Assembly (NCBI GenBank): GCA_032207245.1
Contig: CM063504.1
Span: 20,351,426 to 20,415,425 of the forward strand
DNA length: 64,000 nucleotides
Source: Pardosa pseudoannulata
Lineage: Eukaryota; Arthropoda; Arachnida; Araneae; Lycosidae
Direction: 5' to 3'
Of the stretch, positions 10,960 to 25,900 are shown one piece after another. Position numbers and translations under genes: made by a program. The notes under the pieces are model-generated. The model searched no databases. It was not told where the DNA came from and saw only the letters and a list, made by a program, of their open reading frames with translations. Within the stretch, counting starts at the first letter, position 1. Each line of letters starts with the position of its first letter.

Positions 10960-13900
10960 CACTTCCAGACTGAAAACCTAAAGAAGCTGAAAACTTACCA
11001 TCCTGATCACTGTCAGAGTCTTCAATGTCTGAAGAACTTACTTCACTCTTAGTGTTTAAAGCTTTTAAAAGAAAAGACAAGAAATTAGGTACAATATTTT
11101 TTAGGAAAGAAAATACATTTTAACTCTCCTGGTAGAAAAAATTATACAACATTTACACTTTTTCAATACTGACAACATAAATATCACACTTATCCTCACC
11201 CTCCAAAACAAGGAGGAAAATTAACTTCCAATGTATCAAATTCTTCAGAGTAAAAAATTTGATTCATAATATTATCTACACCCATTCAGCAGAGAAATTA
11301 AGAGGTAAAGTAAAATGAAGATAAAGTAATTTATCTTTTTCCATGTATGTTCCTGGCATTAAAAATAGATTCCTCAAATTTTCCATAGTAAGTATTTCAA
11401 GCCAATGGACATACACATAGATTAGAATAGACTTCCAAATCACACTACATTCAAGCAAAGGGAAAATCCCTATTGCACACTATGTACTAAAATATTAGTA
11501 CACAGCATCATCAGGAGCATGTGAAACAGCAAAGAAATGATAGTTGCTTTTTATAATTATTAAATTCATTTAGCACATTTATTATACAAAAAGACACCCT
11601 TCATATTAAGAGTTTCATTAGAACAAAAATGCCAGTTTTTAAGAAAATGGGATTTTAAACACCAAGACAAAAAATAAGTATATGTTAAATTTTTTTAGTT
11701 CTAATAAATATCCAAAATGAAAAATAAGTAGTCTTTAAAGGACTACATGATCATGTAGCTGTCTTATGGTAAGATACACAAGTCAACTGTTTTACAGACC
11801 AGGTTTGACTTGACAGCTCTTATGTTATTATTTTTTTAAACATGGTTCCCACTCTTTTGCTTCTGAAAATTTCAAGCACTTTTCAATGACTTTTTCAAAA
11901 CCCTGATATTTTTTTCAAGCACCTCTTTGATATGCTGTTTATAATTTTAAAAAAAAAATTAAAATAACTCCCCAAAACAGTAGAACTATATATATAATGT
12001 TCACTCTTTTAGCAGAAAAAAAAACAGGCTTTTGATATGGTGTAAAAAAAAAAAAAAGAAGGAAGGGCTATAAGCACACGAATACAGGTTTAAAAATACA
12101 GTTTCTTTTAAAGCATTCCAAACTTTTTATTTTTTTATATCCCATTTTCAATCATATTTTATCAAGGCGGTGATAGTAGCTAGTGCAGTTTGCAGTGCAT
12201 GAAAGATGAGTCACGTGACAGACCCACAATTGCCAATAACAATCCTTCTCAATTTTCTGGTGCAGACATGAATTAAGAGCCCCTCCATACTATGGTCCAC
12301 TGCAAGCAATCCTAACCGTCTGGAGGGGGTATGGCTTATCGTGGTCGATGGCGGCAGACAATAAAACCTTTACAGACGATAGCTTTGGAGGCAGTTTTTC
12401 TCCAAAGATCAAAGGTAGCCAGATGCACCACTAAAGTGCGCAGTAGACCCAGTGGACAAATCCACAAGCTTGGCTCATTGAGTGGCCCAGTTTGTGGATG
12501 CAACCCGTGAACCATCGTTCAAGGTCCCCATTAGGAAGTGGTGAACAATTGGCCATAGTGTGCAGGCTACATAATATTTTGCAGAGACTTGAAAAAGAAA
12601 AATCAAGCACTGGAGGTCAAATTCAATGACCTCAAATAAAATTCAAAAACTTTTAAGGCCTTAAAAAACAAAAAGAAAATTTAAGCACTTTTCAATGACT
12701 TTTCATGACAGTGGGAACCCTGTTAAATAAATAAATTGTTTTCTAAATTCATAGTGCATTATAGGGAAAACATTACTGAACAGTAAATGTTCATATGTTT
12801 TGATAACCTACCAAAAAAAAAAAAAAAAAAAGGAAGAAAAATTAATTTTTCTACAAGTCTACAAGGCATAGCAAATCAAATCAAATTTTAAAAATAATAA
12901 ATAATCACATACTTTTAGTAAGACCCTTCTGGTAATCAAGTAATGCAAGTTTTTCAGGTGGTACATAATCTCCTTCTTTCTCTTCCACAAATGGTGAAAG
13001 ATGAGGGGGTAATTTTTCTCCCGGAAAATACAAATCAACTGGAAGAAGCATTCCAGCATTAACTGAATCATATATCCACTGTGGTTGAATATAAGTTCTA
13101 CAAGGAAAAAGTTCAAAAACAATTATAGCTAGACAAATAACAAAAAATCAATACATTTTATTTACACATGCCTATAAAATATCAGCATTCAAAAGAACCA
13201 GAACAAATCTGGTTCTTTTGTATGCTGGGGATCTTTCTTACAGTAATATAACTTTAAAAAGGATTTAAAACTAAGGTTTAAAAAAAAGTTACAGAAGATA
13301 TTGGATAGGGTTGTACAAAACCCAATGGCTATATACATAATTAACAATTATGACTTATTGTCCTTAAACAATAACAATTTACAACAAAAAATACCCCTCT
13401 CTTCACACATGTATAAATTGCATTACTAAAAAATACAGCAAGTTTGATTTGATAAACATCTTATATAAAATATTTATATTTTCTTTGGATGTTACACCCT
13501 AGTTGTCTGTCACATTATGGATAGTGAGCTCTGTAGTTTATACTAGGATGGTAATACACTTACACTACTGATGAATACAGCTAATAGCTGATTAATCATG
13601 TATTTTAACAGTAACTTATCAATTAACTACTGTATAGTTTATACAGTAGTTAAAAGGTTATTAGTATTATAAAATTACAGAATTATCATTTTAGTTCTTG
13701 CATTTCAAAAACAATACTGATTATAATGATCACCACCCAGAAGCATAGTTTTATAGGACATAAATATAAATGTAATGTATTAACCATATTGTAATTAATC
13801 TTAGTTATCTTTGACTGAAAAATACATTTAGACAAAAACGGCAGAGGATGAAAATTTTCTGTTCATTCAAGAAATGTAACTGCTAAATATCTAGGATTTT

Positions 13901-16900
13901 AAAATTAAAGTACTCTTGAATAATACATAAAAGATATTCAGCAAAGACAGGAAATGTTTAATTGAATTTAAAAATACAAAGCTAACAGATTTTTAAAAAA
14001 AATTGCTTGTATTATTTATATATGAATGCTTTTCCAAATCTCAAACTAAAATTACTTTAAAAAATATTTAAATAATGCATAGAATCAATAATAGAAGATT
14101 TTACTAAATATGATAATCATGCAATTTTCCCTTCTTTTTTATTAAGCCTTATACATACAAAAAGTAGATGATAATAGCTGTAAAGTTTGGATGACCCATG
14201 AACTCACATGAGACATTTAGGGGCAGCACTGATAGAGCATTCTACATGCCAGGTTTAGACTCTCAAATATGTACCCCATAAACTGTTTTTCAAGTGTTTC
14301 TATGACAATCCAAATTCAGAACAGTTATCTTACCTATTTAAATACAGCTTATTTACATTTGGTCTATCAACTATTTGATGAGTTATAGATTCATCTGTTT
14401 CATCAAATGTGGCACCAACATATATACTTCTATCAAAGGAGACCTCCCCTCCAAAACTCCTTTAAAGATAAAATAAGGGGAATTATAAAAAATTTTCTTT
14501 AATGCACATATTTTTATAGATAGAATGAAAAGAAAATCTGGTATAATTATAATATGAATCTGCAAACAAATTTTATAACAAATTTAATTGACACGTTTTC
14601 CTTGCAAATCTCTTATAACTCAAATAACAACAGAATAACTATATTGATTGTTTTGATTTAATTATTAACAATAAATGTCTACATAAAAAGACTTAATATA
14701 TGTCCTTACCTTACAACAAACACCAATGATTCTTTTGGAACTTCTCTGCTTAAAAATATTTTGCACCCAGAAAACAAATTTCTCAACTGCTTTAACTTTT
14801 CTCTACTTATTTCATTCACTTTTAAATCATCATCAGTCTAAAACATGATAATATGAATTAAGTACAAATACACTGAATCCTTGAAATAATAAACATCAAC
14901 ACTGGAAAATATTTTAAAACCTAAATATTTTACAAACCTCAGTAAAATCATCTAATGGAGTTTCATCCTCAACAGTACTTTCAACAGTAGACTTCAGTTT
15001 CAGATTTAAGGCAGCAACATACTATAAGGAATAAAGCAACAACCAATTTTAAATAAGTTTGAAGTAAGTTCACAAAAAAGGTAATTTCAACAAAAAATTT
15101 AATTTTCTTATAAATATTAAAATATTTATATAAATAGAATATTTTTATCAGAACTTTGTGTTCATTGGTATGGTATCAGACATGCCAACATTCAGGAACA
15201 TTTGTCCGGAAGCATGGTTTGAAATTTTAACATGCTAATTACAGATTATACATAAGTACATATCTTATTGGTTTCTAAATTAAAATTAAATTTAAAATAT
15301 TTACACAGTAGTAAATTGTAAATTAAAATTCATGCATTTAAAAATGAGTAAATTTTTTAGTTTTAACTAATTTTTAGTTTTTTATAGCAACATTGACCTT
15401 GATTCAAATATTTCCTTTTTTCTATCATTAGGGATTTTAGAGTTTGTGTATTCAAATTTGAAATTGAATTCAGTTTGGTTTTTCTGCACAGTACTGAAAA
15501 CTTGAAACATGCTGTGTAAAAAAAGTAATATTCAGCATTATTTTTGCAAAACTTTGTATTTAGTTGCTGAATTGTGACCTTTTAGCTGTTAAAAAGTTTT
15601 GTTATTTTCCAAAGCAATCTGAGGAGTTTCCGGAGTTGTCAAATTTTCTCATTTCTCTCGAGCAACTCAGGATAATCCAGAGTAGTTGGCATGTCTGTGA
15701 TATAACTTTTTGAATAGCTAATATTTACTTCAATACTATCTTCTTCACCATCCAGTAATTCTTTATCTGGCACATTTGTAACAGCAAGCTAATAAAAAAA
15801 TAAATTATATAAGTGATGGAATTAACATATGAGATACTGCAAATAAAACTATGTTATTTGATTCTAAATAATTTCAATTGAATTGCTTTATTATTTATAT
15901 CCTCTACTCATTCCAATTCAATTAACATGAAACAAACCTGTAGAAGAAATACCATAGATTTTATCTTATGTAATAATAATATACAACAGGTACTCCCAAA
16001 TAAAATTAAACTGTTCTCCAATATCAACCCTTAACAGAGTTGAATCTATTACAATTAGCATCTTTAATTAAAATATTAAATAACATTTTACTTTACAGTA
16101 ATTTAACTGAAAAATATTTCACCTGCTTCTTGATATTTTTGGCTACTTCGCAATAAGTTTGAATGCTTCAGAATTTATTTATTTTGGCCTTAGTATAGGT
16201 TTTGAATTTTTGTTAATATTTTTGGGGAAAAACACTTGGCTTATTTATGGATGGACTTATATTTCAAAAGATATTATGTATACCTCAATTTTTATTTTCC
16301 TTTATTTTTAAACTCACTGAACTAATAACCGATTTTATTATAAAGACAGCCAAATGTTTTTTTTTACTTAAAAAAAATCTTTGCAATTGAAAATAAGTGG
16401 ATTTAGAACTATCCATTAACTTTATGGGTTAGTAATGTAAAATATATACCAGCTCTAATGTAAATAAACAACGGTGTTCACAGAAAATAAGATGTAATAA
16501 AAAATTAACCATAGCATGAGTTTCTGGTATACACTATAACTCCCAGTTAAAATCAACAGGCAGATCAACACCAAATGACCAAATGAAGATGTAAGATTTT
16601 ACAAGCACTAACTGAGCTAAAACAATGAAGAACATCCTTGCAAAGAAAAAAATTTAATCAAATAACATTTTTTGCAAGAATGTGGATTTCCAAATTCTTG
16701 ATATTACAATGAAAAGAGAAAAATCAACAAAGAAAGTGAGTTGTTACTTGAGTGAAGAATGCATGGAATAAAATAACAGACAGCTGTGTTGCTAACAGTC
16801 TTCATTGGGAAAAAAAAAAAAAAAAATCCTCTGAGTTGAGTTTAGCATGACAGAGCCAGTTGCTTAGAGGAGATAAGTTGCAAAAAAAATTTAGGATGAA

Positions 16901-19900
16901 ATTTGGGATTGGGCTTTATGATGATGTTCCAGAAGAGGCTAACATGGCTGTATTGGAATAAATGATTTTGTTTATCTTTGAATGCTTCTTGAACCTGAAC
17001 AAATGTTCCTTGAACATGAAAAAATGTTAATTACATTGCATGAAAAATGAAATATCCCTTCAAATTAAACCCAACATATTTTTTGCAGCAAAGTTAACAC
17101 CAGACTTGGCTTTATTTTTTTGAGAAGCATACTATTAATTTTTATATAAATTCTTGTAATTCTCAGACTAAATAATAAAATCTGAAATCAATTCATATTT
17201 TAAAAATATGAAGCCAATTAAAACTAGAAGAAAACTGAGCTTATTAATTAAAATTGGATCATTAAAACATGACTATAGTTCATACTGGTTTTTCAATCAC
17301 TTTAGATTCTAACTTTATACATTTAGGTAATATAATTAAGTAGACAAATAAGTACATAGCTATAATTATACATAAAACAGAACTGCCACAGAGTCAAGAT
17401 CTCAATTTATAATAAACCTAACCATTTTATTAAAAAAATTGTCACACTAATTGCCCCAAAATCTTTCTTTGAAGAATTTTGATTTTATACACTTTGATAG
17501 TTTGACAATAACAGCCTACAACTATTTTCCTCATTTCAGTGATTCAATCTGCCTAACAAGTATACTCTGACCATTAAAATAGTTCTAAAAATTTGAAGCA
17601 CAGTTCTGACACTCCAGTAAACTTCAATTACACTTAAATGGAATTAAATTTTATAGTTTTCTTTTAAAAAGTTACTTTATTTTTGCCCTTTTATCAATTA
17701 AATAGTTGCACAAGCTTAAAAATGGTCACAAATAACTGCATTTGAGTTGCCAATAGCAACCCTTGTTAAACTTAGCTATTAGTTGAAAATCATTATTGCA
17801 ACACTTTGAAATGTACTAGAATACACATCATAGTTATTCTTTTAAGCTGTTTATTAACAGATAAAATGTCCTAATAATATTATTTATTTGTTACATAATT
17901 GTTCAAACGTATAAAAATAAACATAAAAAATTAATATCTAGTTCATACAATACGTATCTATATATTTTTTAAAGAAATCTGAAAATGTTTAGAGCTATTT
18001 TAATATTAAAAACATTTACACTTTTGAAGACTTTCCACTTCAATTTTTATCTAAAATAATATTAAAGATAAATATAAGATATATGATATTATAAATTTAA
18101 TATGTATGCAATCTTACCTTAGGAGGATATGTAAGGTTTATGGTATTATATAATTTGAAATTAACAAATCCTAATACAGTAGAATAAAACTGTACAAAAG
18201 TCAGCATTATTTTGAAATCCACATCACTTGGTCTCTAAATAAAGAAATAGAAATACAATGAAATAAAACTATCTAAAAATATAATAAATGTGATAACTTT
18301 TACTCTATATAATTTTTTTAATATTCAAAAACCCAAACTATAATATCAAAAGCAAACTCAAACATGTTAATATCAATTAATATAATATTAGTTTTAGTTA
18401 TCCTACTGATCTATATATTTAGTTTTTATGATTATTTTTCACCATTCAATCTTGCTCTTCCAAATCATTAAAAGGTTACCCGATTTCACTTATGCATGTA
18501 AATGCCTCTTTCTAGCTTAATACCATGTAGTTTGAAAAGATTCTAATAATTTTCCCTTTCTGCTGCTTTAGCTCTCCCTATTTCGACCATTTTTTAAAAT
18601 TAAATTTCTTCCTTAAAACAGTTTGAGTTATACATTACCCCTGTCTGAAAAGTAAATTAAATATGAAGGGTAACTGACAAAATTACCCACATAATATTTG
18701 TATACACTTACACATGCTTTCATTTAAGCAGACTATAATTTGTGGTCACTATAAAAAACTGATCATGCTTTAAAGAGACTTCATTGGAAGCAAAAGCTGT
18801 TTCTTTACTACTCTTATAAAAATCCCCTTTTCACCCAAAAAATAGAATATTTTCTGCCTCCTCAAATTCATATAAAAATGCACCAGAAAAAAAATCCTAC
18901 TGCATATATGTAAATGAACTTAGATAATAGGGCAAACATAGCAACTGGTAGGCAGGAGAGAATCATGCCTGCCTTAGGGAAAAAAATTATCATTTGCATT
19001 TAAAGTACAATAATTCATACTGTTAGCTTAGGGCAGGGATCGGCAAACTTTTTCAGTCATGGGCCACAAAAAAATGTCCACAAAAAAAGATCAAGATAAA
19101 TTTTTCTAAAATTTTAAAAACGATATATAAGTATTATGATTTAAATATGTTAATGAAATGAATGTGATTTCATTTTTTAAATTTCTTTATATTGAGGTTC
19201 TGAGTGAGATGTACTGATTTTAAGGACTGAGGCTAAATGCTCATCTGTCAGTCTACTTCTGAATTTATTCTACTGTTCATAGTTGAAACATTTGTTCACA
19301 TGTATAAGATGAAGCAAACATAGCGCTGATCTTCTGGGCATAAGATATTGAATTTGGGATAAAATATTTAAACAAAGTAGAAAAGGAAATGGATATATAA
19401 TATATACATTTCTTTTAATTTGCCTCGTACCAGCAAGTTAAAATTCTAACTGTGAGCTGGATAAAATCTTACAGTGGGCTGTAGTTGGCCCGTTCCTGCT
19501 TTGGGTATATTAGGTATCAGAAGGAAAATGTGTTGTATGATATATTTTATTATGGACAGCACTGCCTACACAGATAGAATATACCTGGTACCAACACACA
19601 AAACTACATTTTATTCTGAGTTTTCAAAAGTATTTGACTAATTTTATTTAAATGGTACACATATAATCTTAAAACTAATCATATGTAATTACATATACAT
19701 ATGTATATGCATTCAGACACAAATGCACAAGCAAAAACATATTTATATAAAGAAGGAAATTTTTAAGAAATTCTCAAAACTTACAGAATAACCTAAAGCA
19801 TGAGGAACCATCCATGTTATAGTCTGACCCATAATTTCAACTTGATAATAAATGCCTTTTACAGAAACAAACACTTTCCTCAAAGATCTAGTTTCCATGA

Positions 19901-22900
19901 CATAGTGCAAAAATTCAGCTGTAAATGTAAAAAAGAGCATTACACACAAAAAAAAAAGAAAAATTTTTAATGACATAAAAACATTAATTCAGTTTAATTT
20001 GAAAATTCAATCAAAGTATTTAATCTGCGTTACCAACAATTTAATTTTTTTTTCTTAACATTTTGATTCTAAACTAGTTTAAGTCCATTTCACTTTTTGG
20101 AATCCCACCATCGCATCCTGGACAGGAATGTCATGTCTAAACTACTGGCTTTTCACTTTTACTATCAACTTCAAAGCATTCCTAACATCAGAAAATTTTA
20201 GTCAGCATTTAAAAATGCTACCTCTACCAACATGCTACTTGTCAACATAAAGAAATTAGCAATGATCACTTCATAGTTTTAAAGAATATAAGAAACAAAT
20301 TCCTCCTATAGTAAAACGATTTAAAATTTTTACAATAAGAAATTATGTAGGATAATATAACGCATTTTTCCATGAATTAGAAGATAATGAGATTTTGTTC
20401 TACAAATATTTTTGAATGAATGGAAATAAATTTTAAATCCTGTGACTTAAAGTAGTAAAAGCCTTAAAAACCAAACAAAAATGCTTTGAAAAGTCATCAA
20501 ATGTAAAGAGTTAATGGTGTACTTAATGTAATCAATATTATAAAACAGTAATATTTGTCCAGAAATTTCTTTTAATGTTTTATATTTGTTTAAACAAGCA
20601 ATGCCTCACCCATATCTAAGATGCAATAAAGTTAAAACATGATAACACCTCAAAATAGTATAGACATAATATGTCTGTTTTATAAGCTAATACTGAGAGT
20701 GATCGTTCATTACCACATTAACACTAACTGACCACTAGTAACTTGTACAGACATTGACCAGCACTGTTACAGCAAACATTTCTTCTCAAGCAGTAGATCT
20801 GATAGAACAGTGATGACTAAAAGAGTAAGGTGATACACTTTTCAGTGCAAAAAGGGATATTCAAATTGTTTAACAGAATATTTAAAGGGGAATGTGTTTA
20901 TCCATGTTGAAATGTTGACATTCTCAAAAATATAAATCAATCTTGAAGCAAATATCCAAAAATGTTACTTTTATTCAAGATGGTTTAAAAGGAGGATATC
21001 AATTTCCATATAAAAAACTTTACATAGCACAGAAAAATGTTTCATTAGAACAAAATACAACAACCTTATAATAGTAAAAATATATTTTTATCTATGCATA
21101 TAATCCACAATTTACAAATTAATTATGCAGCAATTAGAAAAAGTAAAATCAATATAATGCTAAGATATTAAAATGTAAAAGATAAAACATATGCACTTAG
21201 CTTCCTTTAATATTTCTAAAAATTTATCATGCTATAGTTTCTGTACATATTTACCAATGAAATGCTAATGTGTAATGAATGTGTAATGAAATTTTTATAT
21301 TGCATGTACTTCACTCGAATTGAATTCTTTAATTAAAGAGGTTTAAATAATAGATTATGCGAAACTTTACAGTAGTCAAAAGCTATGTTTATTTAAAAGT
21401 CCAATAATGGACTATCCAAAATAAATGATATAACAATTTTAGAATAACCAAAATAACATGTAACATTACAAAAATATATCTATATATGTGTAAATATGTA
21501 TAAATAAAAATATATGAACTCCTCACTTAAATATTTTTTAAATAACTTTAAAATTTAAAAAGGTTATATACCTTTTACTTGTTAGTGCAATATGTTTTAC
21601 ATAACATTAACAACAAAAAGATACTTTTTTTAACACTAACTACAAAAAGGAAAAAAAGAACTTTTGGGGGGTTTATTGAGTAAAATTTCTCAAAAACTAA
21701 CATTCAAACATTTTAAGAATAAAATTTGAATATGTATTATGCATAAATTAAACAATTTAAATACCTGTAAGTCTGCGACACAAGTGAGTTATTTCAGATT
21801 TAACAATCTTGTCTTTAGGAAGTGTACTAAAGAGGAAGCATAAAGATAACACATCATCCAATTCTCTCAATGCATTAATAAATGATGGGTATCTAATAAT
21901 AATAAAAAAAAATAATAAATTATACAATATTCTTATTAAAAATACTAAGTTAAGAATTCGCATTATTTTAAAAAATATGCTTAAAAAAATCAACAGTTTA
22001 CCTTTAAATACAGATGGATGTTAAAAATTTTAATAGTATAATCTTTAAATATTTAATATATATTTAAGTATTTGTATATGTTTTTAAATATTCATCCTCT
22101 AACAATAATTCACTGTCTTGATACCTATAAAAATTATATCATCACTCAACCTTATTAAATGTACATAACTGAAAATTTTAATTAAACTTCACCCAATTTA
22201 TATTTCTCCCAAATAATAAATTTAATCTTGGAATACCTCTTTTTCTTCTAATACATTCAAAATATCAGCCATACGAGGAGTTATTCTTTTGAAACTTATA
22301 ATTCAATCATTAGCATGAACACTGTATCATATTCATATGTATTACCTTAATATTTCTAGGTTTATTTATGTATATTATAAAATATATTTAATTCAGCTAC
22401 TTTATTTTTATTTTTGCTAAGTCTATCAGCATTTTTTACTTAGACCAGAAACTAACAGACAGTAATCTTTGGATGACATTCTTGGTTCTTCAGACTTTCA
22501 TCTCTCTGTGCTGCTTCAATAGCATTTGCAGCAGGATGTGCAAGGTATGGTTTGTAATACTGGTTTACTAGTAAATTAAAAAATATACCAGTAGATTAAA
22601 ATTTTCTTGCAGGTAAATTTGTAAAAAATTACCAATAAATCCTAAATTAAAAAGTTGTAAGTTTTTATATATTGCATTCATACTGTACTGTCTATAAGCT
22701 TTTTATAGCATCATGAATTTTCGATGGTGTTGCCTGCTACAGCTCATAAGATTTATATCATGTAGATCAGAAGTTCTGAACCTTTTCTGAACCACTGCCA
22801 ACTTCTATCTATTAAGAATTTTTTTTAAACTTATTCCTAAATTTTCTGACTAACTAGACCACTTCTTAAAAATTTACATCTCCTGCATTACATAAAAATA

Positions 22901-25900
22901 TGTTGTAATTTTATTCTTACTTAGCTGCATCAACAGAAATATACTAGAAAATTTATGTTTAGATTTTGTATAAAAATTGTGGTCACGACAGACATGCCAA
23001 CATTCAGGAGCAACAGTGCAGTTTTAGAATTTACAACCTACCTACAAAGTATATGTGTATGCAATTTACATGCATAATAAATAAAATGAAATAACCAAAT
23101 AAATCATACATAGCTACACATTTTATTGGTTTCTAAATTAAAATTTAACAAATTAAATTAAAAATATATTCACAGTACACTATTAAAAAAAGTAAATTAA
23201 AATGTATACATTTATAAATGTATAAGTGACTTTTTTAGCTTTAATAACTTCATTTTCAGAAAAATGTTTCTTGTAGCAATATTGACCCTGATTAAAATAT
23301 TTACATTTTTTTAAATTAGGGATTCTAGAGTTTATATACTCAAATTTGACCTAAATTCAGTTTGGTTTTCCTGCATAGTACTGAAACATGCAGCATTACT
23401 GTGTGGAAAGAGTAATATATATATTCATCATTATTTTTGGCAAGATTTAAAATTATATTTTGAATTGGGATCTTTTAGTTCAAAATTTTTGTTATTTTTC
23501 GGAGCAATCTAAGGAATTTCCAGAGTTATCAATTTCTCTCATTTCTCTGGAGAATTTGGAGTAGTTGGCATGTCTGTCACAAGGGCAACAAATATTATCA
23601 ATTCAGAGTACTTTATTAAAATTGAAAACTATCAGAAATTTTCTAGTTTGTGTATATAATTGTACACTATTTTTTTTTATTTAGACAATAAGGAAGAACA
23701 TTTTATAAAAACAAACCTTTCTTTCACAATGTGATCCAGCCTATATGTGGGTTCATTTTCCCTTATACGCCTACTTGTTTCTTGATCTTGTTTTCCTATG
23801 GCTCTTTTTAGACGTTTGAAAAATACCTAAAAATATAGTTAGACTGTAAAAATTTGACCATAACTTAACCACTGGTGCTAAACTGACAAAATTAGTATGC
23901 AAAATTCTTCAACAGAAAATATGAAATATTACCTTGAAGCTTCGAAACTTATCAATGAGTGGTTCATGAGCTAAAAATTGAACATCCTTTACATAATAAT
24001 AAGTCTTATTTGTAGAATTATTTTTATTAGCTTTCTTTTTATGACTAGGCTCTACAGGATAGATTCCTTTCAAAATACATAAACGCCTGTAAAGAAATTT
24101 AAAATGTAAATAGCATAGAACAACCAACTTAAAAATAATTTTCATAAAACAGAAAAATATTAAAAAGATAAACTGTTAACATATAAAACATTTATATGCT
24201 GAAATACAAAAACATTAAAGAATTTACCTGGAATTGTATTTTTTCAAATATATATATATATAAAAGGATATTAAAGAATCTTTAAATAATGATACTGATT
24301 AGATTTGGTCTGGAGCACTACTGTTTAATTCAATATACAGGGGCTAATGAAATTGAAGCACACTTTATATGTTAAATGTTAGAGTCAGTGATTAAAGCAT
24401 GGAAATTACTACTCTACAAATTTTAGACATAAGTCATAGAAATATCATAATCTGGAACGTTAGAGATTTTAAATGCAAACTCAGGGAATAACAAATTATC
24501 ACAGAAATAGATATATGTCATGTAACAGTCAATGCCAGATGTAGCATCTTTAAACTATATTTGAACAATAGCTAATTATTAGGTATTAGCAGTAACTACT
24601 ACTGTCAGAGTTACCAAGCAAATTGTACAGGAAAATCTGTATACAGACAAAGACAATTACAATAGACTAAATAAAAAAAAGTTGAATACAAGGGGCATAA
24701 ATCATAGCAACTAATTTTTTCTTGTAGATATATGAACAGATCACAAACATATATGTGTGTTGCGTGGAAGTAATGCAGGCATAGTGTGTATTCAGCACAA
24801 CAGATCACTCTGTGCTAGCTGGTAATAGCACAGCAAGGGTGTAAAATCCGTCAGCTGGTGAGTGCTGTACGAGATGGAAGTAACCCGTGTTGAGCAGCAT
24901 GCTTACACCAAAACAGACTTTTTACAAGGGAGAAATGAGATGGACTGTCACAGTGAATTAGTGAAAGCCCTACCAAACTATGTGGCGACAGTAGCAGGGG
25001 ACTACTTTGAGGGTCTTTAGACCCACGTTTGTCATGTCAACTTTATGTCAACTGTGTTGTCATTCTTTTGCACTGTGAAGGCCATATTACCCCTGTATAT
25101 TACTGTAATAAATTACTGTGTCACAATATTTCAGTGCTATTCATTGTCCATGTCCTTTCATCTGTATACATTGCATTTTCCAGCCAGACTGGTATCTTCA
25201 AGGTGAAAAAAAAAAAAAAAAAAAGTTGCCATGACTTTTGTCCCAACTCTCATATTTAGGAATTATTTTCATGATACAATAACATGCAGATAACCTGGAA
25301 TCTATTTCACCATTCATTCCCCATTTTAGATGATTTGATATTATACAGACAGAAGTCAAATTAGGATACCCCTATATACTTCTATATAACTTTGATTTTT
25401 GGTTTTGGTTTGGAGCATTATGGTCTACTTTTTGCAACATGAGGGCTAATAAGACTGGGACCTACTGCTTGAAGCCGATTCCAAACGGCTATGAACATCC
25501 ATGCTAATGTGGGACTTGAACCCACGAACTCCAGTTCTGAAGGCCAGCACCCTAACTATTCAGTCATCGTTCGACCTATACAACTTCAATTAAGGAAATG
25601 TTACAATCTAGAAATTCAGAAATGATTATTACAGAACTTAATGTTAATCTTTTTTCAAATGCACTAGAATAGTTTTTCATTAAATTGTAAGTATAGATAT
25701 CTGACAAGTGAAATGATATACCAATTTCAACCCAATATAATACATATAAAAATGCTCTGAAGACATTAACTGCCTATCCCTAACCACATCAAACAAACGT
25801 TCTAAGGTATAAAATGCCTAATTTTAGGCAGGATACATTTTTCTGACTGAACATATTAAAGAAATTATCATTCACTGTAGAGCTTATGTGAAATTCTGTT

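Noticed and set aside
10780..11080. Overlapping 60-105-residue frames rich in YIYI on both strands
   Set aside because: They read through the (TA)n microsatellite; only the 10999-11061 part is real, as PES1 exon 13.
25507..25577. Possible functional tRNA gene
   Set aside because: T-arm and boxes are present but the acceptor stem does not pair and the sequence runs into a SINE body.
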